A DNA stretch of 7,012 bases from Opitutia bacterium UBA4654 (lineage in GTDB: Bacteria > Verrucomicrobiota > Verrucomicrobiia > Opitutales > Intestinicryptomonadaceae), in assembly GCA_002405555.1 (NCBI GenBank), contig DHMA01000074.1:1-7012 (forward strand). Reading direction: 5' to 3'. The stretch's first letter is position 1, and the number at the start of each line of letters is the position of its first letter. A program made the position numbers and the translations under genes. Of this stretch, positions 1 through 5,042 are shown piece after piece. Below the pieces are notes generated by a model that was not told the DNA's origin, ran no database searches, and saw only the letters and a program-made list of their open reading frames with translations.

Positions 1-4
1 CAAC

Positions 5-19
5 AGTATTCTCAATACT
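5..19. repeat. Inverted repeat just upstream of the integrase ATG
   Basis: AGTATT at 5-10 and AATACT at 14-19 are perfect inverted arms around a 3-base spacer (CTC), and they touch the ATG at 20. In RNA this would be a small AU-rich hairpin where a ribosome binding site would normally lie. As DNA it could be an operator half-site pair. If the integrase really starts further left, the repeat is simply coding sequence. It is short enough to be a chance occurrence. Confidence 0.35.
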
Positions 20-1063
20 ATGGAACACTATCAACTCATATCCGCCGAATCCGTCCTGCGCGGTTCGGGAATAAGCCTACTCGACGCCGCAAGGCTCGTC
101 CGAAACATGCTCGACGCGCTCAGTCCGTCCGTCGGGCTTTCGCCCATTCAATTCTGCAACAGAATTATAGATGCGGGCAAACGCGTCGCGAAGTTTGCCG
201 ACATCTCGCCCGCAAAGGCATTCGAAGAGTACGCCGCAAGCAAATCTGGGCTGCGCCCCGACTCTCGGCGCGACATCAAATACATGGGCGCTAGGCTCTT
301 GAAAACCGCCCCGCACTACGCAAAAAGAAACTTTGCGGAGCTTTCCGCGGGCGACTGCCGCTTCTGGCTCGAAAAGGCGTTCCCTACGCCGAGCCAGTTC
401 AACAAGGGCCGCGCAATGCTCCACGGTTTTTTCGAATACGCAATGCGCCGCGAATGGTGCGAGCGCAATCCCGTAAAGCTTGTGGAGCGCAAAAAAATAC
501 GCGAGGGCGAGATTTCGCCGCTGTCGCTTTCGGAGACGCGCAGGCTCATTTCGGCGTCGGAGCGGCACGAAAACTGCGCGGCGGCGGTAGGGCTGCTTGT
601 GCTTGCGGGAATCAGACCGGCGGAGGTCGGCAAGCTGAAATGGCGCGACATCGACCTTTCCGAAAACACAATCACCGTAAATTCGCTCTGCTCAAAAACG
701 GGCGGCGTAAGGCATGTCGAAATCTGCCCGTCGCTGAAATCGATACTCTCCGTCTGCAAGAGAAGACCCGAACAGAAAATCCGCCCCTGCGGCTGGCGCA
801 GAAAATGGCGCGACATCAGGAACGAGTCGGGGCTCGGCAAAGGCTGGGTTCAGGACGTGCTAAGGCACACCTACGCAAGCTTCCACGCCAAGAAATACGC
901 CGACCTCCCGCGACTCCAACTCAACATGGGGCACCGCGACCAAACCCTGCTAAGAAGCAGATATGTGAACATGCGCGGTCTGTCGAAATCGGCGGCGAAC
1001 AGTTTTTTCGGCGATTCTTTCTCGACTTTGACGAAGTGCGGTAGTTTATTCGGAAGAGCATAA
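20..1063 (+). CDS. Tyrosine recombinase / phage-type integrase (start uncertain)
   Basis: This is a site-specific DNA recombinase of the tyrosine recombinase (phage integrase) superfamily, 347 residues from the ATG at 20. Residues about 60-155 look like the SAM-like core-binding domain, and about 165-330 the catalytic domain. Visible motifs are the first Arg in GIRPAEVGKLKW (R199), a candidate beta-hairpin Lys (K226), the second Arg in VLRHTYASFH (R282, then H283), the GH pair (G304-H305) and the nucleophile Tyr in LLRSRYVNM (Y315). The usual HxxR histidine is Asp (D279). The frame is open back to the left edge with no stop in positions 2-19, and no ribosome binding site precedes the ATG, so the true start may lie outside. 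The stop (1061-1063) overlaps the next gene's ATG. No attachment site or other mobile-element gene is visible, so I cannot say whether it is an active integrase or a resident Xer-like relic. The family call is firm; the role is open. Confidence 0.88.
   Translation: MEHYQLISAESVLRGSGISLLDAARLVRNMLDALSPSVGLSPIQFCNRIIDAGKRVAKFADISPAKAFEEYAASKSGLRPDSRRDIKYMGARLLKTAPHYAKRNFAELSAGDCRFWLEKAFPTPSQFNKGRAMLHGFFEYAMRREWCERNPVKLVERKKIREGEISPLSLSETRRLISASERHENCAAAVGLLVLAGIRPAEVGKLKWRDIDLSENTITVNSLCSKTGGVRHVEICPSLKSILSVCKRRPEQKIRPCGWRRKWRDIRNESGLGKGWVQDVLRHTYASFHAKKYADLPRLQLNMGHRDQTLLRSRYVNMRGLSKSAANSFFGDSFSTLTKCGSLFGRA
1052..1056 (+). promoter_or_regulatory. Ribosome binding site of the KAS III-like gene
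   Basis: GGAAG lies inside the last codons of the integrase gene, 6 bases before the ATG at 1063. It supports this start for the condensing enzyme and fits translational coupling across the TAATG junction. Confidence 0.5.
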
Positions 1064-2151
1064 TGAAAGCCGCAATAACAGCAATCGCATACGCAACGGG
1101 TTCGAACAGGGTCGGGCTTGACGAAATGCGCGCGCGCTTCGGGACGGAGACCGCCGACAAAATCGCGGCGATGTCGGGGATTCTCGAACGCCGCGCGGTT
1201 GGCGCAAACACCTGCGCCTCCGACCTCGCCGAAAACGCCGCGCGCCTGCTGTTCGACAACTCCCTCGCAAGCCCCGAAAGCATAGACCTGCTTATCTTCG
1301 CAACCCAAACGCCCGACTACGCCATGCCGTCGAACGCCTGCATTATGCAGGACAGGCTCGGGCTTAAAAAGTCGTGCGCGGCTTTCGACATAAACTTGGG
1401 GTGCTCGCAGTTCCCCTACGCGCTGGCGACGGCGGGCGCGTGGCTCGAAACGTCGCTCGCCCGCAGGGCGCTGGTCATAACCGCCGACACCGCCACGCGC
1501 CTAATCCACCCCATGGACAAAAGCGCGGTGTCGCTTTTCGGGGACGCCGCCGCGGCTACAATCGTCGAGAAATCCGACGACTCCATCGACTTCGTTTTCG
1601 GAACGAACGGCGCGGGCTACGCCGACCTCATCTGCCCGACTTCGGGCATGCGCACCCCGCCCACCCCGCGCGATTTCGAGGAATACACCGACGCCGACGG
1701 CAACGTCAGGACGAACGCCAACATGAAAATCGACGGCTTCAAAATTTTCGCCTTCGCCTACAAGACAATCCCGCAGGCGGTAAACGAACTGCTGGAAAAA
1801 AACGGAATGGGCGTGGACGACATCGACCTTTTCGTTTTCCATCAGGCGGGCGAAATGATGGTTTCCGCCGCCGCCGACAGGCTGAAAATTCCGCCCGAAA
1901 AAGTCTATTTTAAAATGCACGACATCGGCAACTGCGGCGGCGCAAGCGTGCCGATTGCCCTCGCCGACGCCGCGATAAACGGCAGGCTGAAAGCGGGCAT
2001 GAAAGTCGCCGTCTGCGCGTTCGGCGTGGGGCTTTCGTGGGGAGCGGCGCTGCTCGAATGGAGCGGCAAATTCGCGGGGGCGAAGACTTCGGACGACTAT
2101 TCCGACTCGCCCGAAAAGCCCGCGTCGCAACGCCGCGCCGACGCAAAATAA
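1063..2151 (+). CDS. 3-oxoacyl-ACP synthase III-like condensing enzyme (KAS III family)
   Basis: A thiolase-fold condensing enzyme of the FabH/KAS III family, 362 residues. Known members perform decarboxylative Claisen condensation, typically of an acyl-CoA starter with malonyl-ACP. The full Cys-His-Asn triad is visible: C114 in NLGCSQFPY, H260 in VFHQAGE, and N290 in DIGNCGGASVP. The SLFGDAAAA segment (157-164) and the C-terminal GVGLSWGAALLEW (321-333) are also family hallmarks. The residue two after the catalytic Cys is Gln where FabH usually has Gly (CSGF). The last 25-30 residues are a charged Ser/Pro/Asp/Lys-rich tail beyond the normal end, probably disordered. The ATG overlaps the integrase TAA, and the stop lies 1 base from the stop of the opposing ketoreductase gene. 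The nearby ACP, ketoreductase, glycosyltransferase and exporter suggest a secondary lipid or polyketide pathway rather than housekeeping FabH, but a housekeeping role is not excluded. Family is secure; substrate unknown. Confidence 0.92.
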   Translation: MKAAITAIAYATGSNRVGLDEMRARFGTETADKIAAMSGILERRAVGANTCASDLAENAARLLFDNSLASPESIDLLIFATQTPDYAMPSNACIMQDRLGLKKSCAAFDINLGCSQFPYALATAGAWLETSLARRALVITADTATRLIHPMDKSAVSLFGDAAAATIVEKSDDSIDFVFGTNGAGYADLICPTSGMRTPPTPRDFEEYTDADGNVRTNANMKIDGFKIFAFAYKTIPQAVNELLEKNGMGVDDIDLFVFHQAGEMMVSAAADRLKIPPEKVYFKMHDIGNCGGASVPIALADAAINGRLKAGMKVAVCAFGVGLSWGAALLEWSGKFAGAKTSDDYSDSPEKPASQRRADAK

Positions 2152-2152
2152 T

Positions 2153-2899
2153 TCAGAAGCACGCGGTCAGCCCGCCGTCTACGGCAATCGACTGCCCCGT
2201 TATGTACGACGACATGTCGGACGCCAGAAACAGCGCAACCGACGCAATTTCCTCCGCCCGCGCAAAGCGTTTGAGCGCGATTTTATCGGTATACTCCGCA
2301 ACGAGCCTGCGCGGTATTTTCGCGGTCATGTCGGTCTCCACAAAGCCGGGGCAAATCGAGTTTGCGCGGATTCCCTTTGCGCCAAGCTCCGCGGCGACGG
2401 CGCGGGCAAACGCGCACATCGCGCCCTTGCTCGCCGCGTAGTTCGCCTGCCCGCCGATTCCCACAAGCCCCGACGCGCTCGACATGAAAATTATAGAACC
2501 GCTCTTTTGCGAAAGCATTTTTTTCGCCGCAAGCTTCGTCCAGCGGAACGCGCCCGCGGCGTTTATGTCGAGCACGGAGAGGAAGTCGCGCTCCGGCATG
2601 AGGGCGAGGAACGAATCTTTGGTAATGCCCGCGTTGTTTACGAGAACGTCAATTCTCCCCGTTTCGGCGAAGATTTTTTCGAAAGCCGACTCAATCGCCG
2701 CGCCGTCGGACTGGTCGCAGCAAACCGCCGTCGCGCCCGTTTCGGCGGCGAGCCTTTCCGCCGCCTCCGCGCCGCTTTTGTAGGTGAAGAATACCCGCGC
2801 CCCGCGCTCGGCGAACTTCCGCGCGACAGCCGCGCCTATCCCGCGCGAGCCGCCAGTGATTATCGCGGTTTTGCCCGCAAGAATTGCCTGCGATTCCAT
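2153..2899 (-). CDS. fabG: 3-oxoacyl-ACP reductase, SDR family (FabG-type)
   Basis: An NADPH-dependent ketoreductase of the classical short-chain dehydrogenase family, 248 residues, the usual FabG length. It reduces 3-oxoacyl-ACP to 3-hydroxyacyl-ACP in the cytoplasm. Seen in the sequence are the Rossmann cofactor motif TGGSRGIG (15-22), NNAG (88-91), catalytic N113, S141, Y154 and K158 in QANYAASKGA, the PG motif after beta-6 (ICPGFVETDM, 182-191) and the C-terminal ITGQSIAVDGG (233-243). It is the last gene of a minus-strand operon after the ACP and GcvT-like genes. The 18-base gap before it is 16/18 A or T, with only AAAGAG directly against the ATG, so a Shine-Dalgarno site is poor. It converges with the KAS III-like gene, whose stop is 1 base away. 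Next to an ACP and a condensing enzyme, it most likely provides the ketoreduction step of that pathway, though it may be only one of several FabG paralogues. Confidence 0.93.
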   Translation of the reverse strand: MESQAILAGKTAIITGGSRGIGAAVARKFAERGARVFFTYKSGAEAAERLAAETGATAVCCDQSDGAAIESAFEKIFAETGRIDVLVNNAGITKDSFLALMPERDFLSVLDINAAGAFRWTKLAAKKMLSQKSGSIIFMSSASGLVGIGGQANYAASKGAMCAFARAVAAELGAKGIRANSICPGFVETDMTAKIPRRLVAEYTDKIALKRFARAEEIASVALFLASDMSSYITGQSIAVDGGLTACF

Positions 2900-2917
2900 C
2901 TCTTTATAAATATAAAA

Positions 2918-3226
2918 TCAGTCCTCCATTCCGCGCGAGAGGCTCTCGGCGAGAACGAATGGGCGCGACGTTGTGAAGACAGTTTCGGGAGCGTCGGGAG
3001 CGGCGGAATAGGCAAAGCCCGCGCACGCGTATTCGGCGTCGAAGACAGCAAGCCCGATGTCGCCGCGCCGAGCGACAACGCGCCCGACTTTGCGCGAACC
3101 GTCGTAGATGTCGGAAACGTTTTCGGCGGAAATTTTCACGCCGACAAGCCGCTCTGAAACGCCCGCCGCGCGGTTCGCGAAAATCGCCTCCGACCCCGCG
3201 AACGATTCCTTTTCGAAATCGACCAT
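2918..3226 (-). CDS. GcvT-like protein, C-terminal barrel domain (split from its N-terminal part)
   Basis: The 102-residue product matches only the C-terminal beta-barrel domain of the aminomethyltransferase (GcvT/YgfZ-like) family. It starts in the family's F-x-G-x-E-A segment (FAGSEAI, residues 9-15), followed by RLVGVKI (26-32) and a barrel region ending near TSRPFVLAE. It lies in the same frame as the upstream N-terminal domain: the upstream TAA, a TAC codon and this ATG are consecutive triplets. Joined, the two would make about 348 residues, close to a whole family member. A GGGG at 3236-3239, 9 bases before the ATG, could act as a weak ribosome site for reinitiation. Thus this may be a separately translated half, the tail of one gene broken by a nonsense mutation, or a sequencing error. 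The stop (2918-2920) is 18 bases before the fabG start. The domain assignment is good; its existence as an independent protein is uncertain. Confidence 0.7.
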   Translation of the reverse strand: MVDFEKESFAGSEAIFANRAAGVSERLVGVKISAENVSDIYDGSRKVGRVVARRGDIGLAVFDAEYACAGFAYSAAPDAPETVFTTSRPFVLAESLSRGMED

Positions 3227-3229
3227 GTA

Positions 3230-3964
3230 TTAAAGCCCCAAAACGAGCGGATTGCGCACAACCGCGCCCTCCTCGTAAATGTCGAAAAAATTGCCCTGCA
3301 TGCGGGCGGTTCTGTGGGCGTCGAAGCCGCAAAGGCGTCCGCCGACGGCGGCAAGCTCTTCCTCCAACTTGGCGCAGAAAGGCTCGGCGACGGCTGTCGG
3401 AACGATGAATCGGTAGCCGAATTCGCCCGTCTGCCCGCTGCGCATGAGGATTACCCCCTCGCCCTCGAAGTCGTATTTTTCGAGCGAGAGGAACGAAAGG
3501 TTCAGCACGTCGGAACCGAACACGCCCCGCGCCACTTTCCACGCAAGCGGCCCGTCCACGGAAAGCAGAACGCAGTTTTCGGTAATGTCGCATTCGGGGG
3601 AAACCGCAAGCGGGAGGCTTTCGGATTGGGTCTCGGCGACGACGACAACCCTGTCGTCGATGTTTCCCACAAAAGTCTCGGCGAGAACCCCGCCGTTTTC
3701 GTCGGCGAGGAATGTGTCGATAATTCCGCCGTAGCGCAGTTTGAGAATGTTCGCGGCAAGCACTGTGTCGAGAAAGTCGATGCCTTCGTTTTCGCCGTAC
3801 GAGAAAATTTTGGAGAACGAGAGGTCGCAGAGGGCAGCCGTGCGGCGGATTGCGCTAAGCTCCGCGGCGGCGTCGCCGAAGTTTTCGACGCACTCCGCGC
3901 CCGCGATTTCGCCGAACTTTGCGCCGGCCTTCGCCCATTTTTCGGAAAGAGCCGGTTTTCTCAT
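3230..3964 (-). CDS. GcvT-like folate-binding domain protein (N-terminal part, ends at an in-frame TAA)
   Basis: The 244 residues align by eye with the N-terminal and middle regions of the GcvT/YgfZ family. Landmarks are AAALCDLSFSKIFSYG (about 43-57, like the DVSH region), a GGV loop (91-93), SVDGPLAWK (135-143, like the VQGPxA segment), GQTGEFGYRF (177-186) and FDAHRTARMQG (214-224). True GcvT moves a one-carbon unit from lipoyl-GcvH to tetrahydrofolate. Here the conserved GGxxDD loop reads GGVLAE (91-96), GYE reads GYR (183-185) and the RLE segment reads RMQ, so classical aminomethyltransferase activity is doubtful. The start at 3964 is chosen because it overlaps the ACP stop (ATGA) and has GGAGG 4 bases upstream; longer versions in this frame only run antisense-like through the ACP gene. 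No glycine-cleavage partner (GcvH or GcvP) is present. The reading frame stops exactly at the junction with the C-terminal domain. A role acting on ACP-bound intermediates is inference only. Confidence 0.75.
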   Translation of the reverse strand: MRKPALSEKWAKAGAKFGEIAGAECVENFGDAAAELSAIRRTAALCDLSFSKIFSYGENEGIDFLDTVLAANILKLRYGGIIDTFLADENGGVLAETFVGNIDDRVVVVAETQSESLPLAVSPECDITENCVLLSVDGPLAWKVARGVFGSDVLNLSFLSLEKYDFEGEGVILMRSGQTGEFGYRFIVPTAVAEPFCAKLEEELAAVGGRLCGFDAHRTARMQGNFFDIYEEGAVVRNPLVLGL

Positions 3965-4242
3965 TTCGCCTCCGTCTGTTGGATTATGTAGTCTACAAGA
4001 GTGTTGAGCGAGCGCAGAACGGGCGCGCTGTCTTCGGGCATTTTGACCGAAAAATTGTTCTCCACGCACAGCACGATTTCGAGAATGTCGAGCGAATCCA
4101 AGCCAAGCCCCGAACCTATCAGCGAGATGTCGTCGGAAAGGTCGTCTGGGTTGTAGGGAATGTCGAGGTTTTCGACAAGCTTTGATTTTAGTTTCGCGCA
4201 AATTTCCCTTCGCGCGTCGAGGCGTGTTTTGTCTACGGGCAT
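3961..4242 (-). CDS. Acyl carrier protein
   Basis: A 93-residue phosphopantetheine-binding carrier protein, near the usual ACP length. The attachment site is S50 in GLGLDSLDILEI (45-56), followed by the helix-III recognition region ENNFSVKMPED (61-71). The GLGLDS form, rather than the housekeeping GADSLD, is what I associate with secondary fatty-acid and aryl polyene-type carriers. The start at 4242 is chosen for length; the frame is open to 4350, but the extra N-terminal residues would run into the divergent glycosyltransferase gene. No Shine-Dalgarno site is seen before this ATG; the sequence is A/T-rich. It is the first gene of the minus-strand operon, and its last codons hold the strong ribosome site and ATGA overlap of the GcvT-like gene, implying tightly coupled expression. 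Its growing acyl chain would be processed by the neighbouring condensing enzyme and ketoreductase. Confidence 0.9.
   Translation of the reverse strand: MPVDKTRLDARREICAKLKSKLVENLDIPYNPDDLSDDISLIGSGLGLDSLDILEIVLCVENNFSVKMPEDSAPVLRSLNTLVDYIIQQTEAK
3969..3973 (-). promoter_or_regulatory. Strong ribosome binding site for the GcvT-like gene inside the ACP gene
   Basis: The plus-strand CCTCC reads GGAGG on the minus strand, 4 bases before the ATG at 3964. It is the best Shine-Dalgarno match noted in the window. It fixes the GcvT-like start and supports coupling to ACP translation. Confidence 0.65.
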
Positions 4243-4250
4243 TATATAAT
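4241..4250. promoter_or_regulatory. Perfect palindrome holding a TATAAT box on both strands
   Basis: ATTATATAAT is its own reverse complement. It contains TATAAT on the plus strand (4245-4250) and on the minus strand (4246 down to 4241). The plus-strand copy could be the -10 box for the glycosyltransferase-exporter pair, giving a leader of roughly 75 bases, although no good -35 box lies at the right distance. The minus-strand copy overlaps the ACP start codon, so it would place a transcript start inside that gene and is less likely to be used. Confidence 0.35.
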
Positions 4251-4270
4251 TGTAAAGAGTTCTTTTTTTT

Positions 4271-4280
4271 GCAATATTGC
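4271..4280. repeat. Perfect 10-bp palindrome in the divergent intergenic region
   Basis: GCAATATTGC is its own reverse complement and is preceded on the plus strand by a run of eight T (4263-4270). It lies midway between the divergent ACP and glycosyltransferase genes, where a shared operator would be expected. Its left end is exactly 30 bases from those of the palindromes on either side. Confidence 0.4.
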
Positions 4281-4300
4281 CAATTAACAAAATCCGAGAA

Positions 4301-4315
4301 TGCAGAAATTCTGCA
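4301..4315. repeat. Inverted repeat, candidate operator upstream of the glycosyltransferase
   Basis: TGCAGAA (4301-4307) and TTCTGCA (4309-4315) are perfect 7-base inverted arms around a single A. It ends 16 bases before the glycosyltransferase ATG. The compact symmetry resembles a binding site for a dimeric helix-turn-helix regulator. It could also form a small hairpin in the leader. No regulator gene is in the window. Confidence 0.45.
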
Positions 4316-4331
4316 CGCGTTTCAAGCGCAA

Positions 4332-5042
4332 ATGAAAATATGTGCGGCAATACCCACCTACAACCACGCGGACAGGCTCGACGGAATCATAGACCGCCTG
4401 CCCGACGGGCTTGACGCGCTCGTAATAGACGACGGCTCGAACCCGCCGATTTCAACGCGCTCTCCCCGCGCAACCCTCGTGCGCTTCGGGCGCAACAGGG
4501 GCAAGGCGGAGGCTCTCAAAGCGGCGTTCGAAGAGGCGGCAAAGCGCGGTTTCACGCACGTCATTACGCTCGACGCCGACGGGCAGCACCCGCCGGAACT
4601 TGCCGAAAAATTCGCGAAAGCCGCCGAAGAGAACCCCGAAAGCATAATCGCGGGCGTGCGCGGCTTCGACTGCTCGGCAATTCCGCCCGCGCGAAAATTC
4701 ATGAACAAATTTTCGAACTTCTGGTTCGGGGTCGAGACTGGGATTTCCGTCGCCGACACCCAGTGCGGATACAGGTGCTACCCGCTCGCGCAAATCGCGC
4801 GGCTTAAAATGGATTTCGGCGGATTCGTTTTCGAAACCGAACTGCTCGTCAAGGCGGCGTGGGCGGGCGTGGAGATAGTCCAGCTGCCGATTCCCGCTCT
4901 CTACGACAGCGAGTCGCTCGAAGGCTCGCACTACAAGCCTTTCGCCGACACGCTAAAATTCACGGCGATGAACACAAAGCTGTTTTTTGCGTCGCTTCTG
5001 CTGCCGAAAAAAACACTGGGAAAGCTTGCGCTGAAAAAATGA
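4332..5042 (+). CDS. Family 2 glycosyltransferase (DPM1-like fold)
   Basis: A 236-residue GT-A type glycosyltransferase of family 2, which would transfer a sugar from a nucleotide-sugar donor at the cytoplasmic membrane face. Seen in the sequence are the N-terminal AAIPTYN (5-11), IDDG (32-35), the metal-binding DADGQH (81-86), the DTQCGYR motif (142-148) common in dolichol-phosphate-mannose-synthase-like members, and FETELLV (167-173). The C-terminal hydrophobic stretch FFASLLLP (218-225) may touch the membrane but is too short for a clear membrane span. The start at 4332 is chosen because it leads directly into the conserved AAIPTYN strand; the frame is open upstream to 4182, but that would overlap the divergent ACP gene. 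No Shine-Dalgarno site is seen. The stop overlaps the exporter ATG (ATGA), so the two are co-translated. In aryl polyene and flexirubin-type clusters a similar glycosyltransferase accompanies an MMPL exporter, which suggests it decorates the exported lipid. Donor and acceptor are unknown. Confidence 0.9.
   Translation: MKICAAIPTYNHADRLDGIIDRLPDGLDALVIDDGSNPPISTRSPRATLVRFGRNRGKAEALKAAFEEAAKRGFTHVITLDADGQHPPELAEKFAKAAEENPESIIAGVRGFDCSAIPPARKFMNKFSNFWFGVETGISVADTQCGYRCYPLAQIARLKMDFGGFVFETELLVKAAWAGVEIVQLPIPALYDSESLEGSHYKPFADTLKFTAMNTKLFFASLLLPKKTLGKLALKK

Noticed and set aside
2507..3157. A 216-codon plus-strand open frame
   Set aside because: It is antisense to fabG and the GcvT-like C-terminal domain and has no recognisable domain.
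3230..3232. TAA read as a sense codon through an altered genetic code
   Set aside because: TAA ends the integrase and KAS III-like genes at sensible family lengths, and TGA ends fabG, ACP, the GcvT-like C-terminal part and the glycosyltransferase, so no reassignment is supported.
3314..3991. A 225-codon plus-strand open frame
   Set aside because: It is antisense to the GcvT-like N-terminal gene, which has family motifs, an ATGA overlap and a strong ribosome site.
3965..4201. Upstream extension of the GcvT-like gene to an ATG at 4201
   Set aside because: The extra 79 residues are an Arg-rich out-of-frame reading of the ACP gene; the ATG at 3964 has a strong GGAGG site and ACP overlap.
4182..4331. 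N-terminal extension of the glycosyltransferase to an ATG at 4182
   Set aside because: It would overlap the divergent ACP start and run through the palindromic intergenic region; the conserved fold begins at the ATG at 4332.
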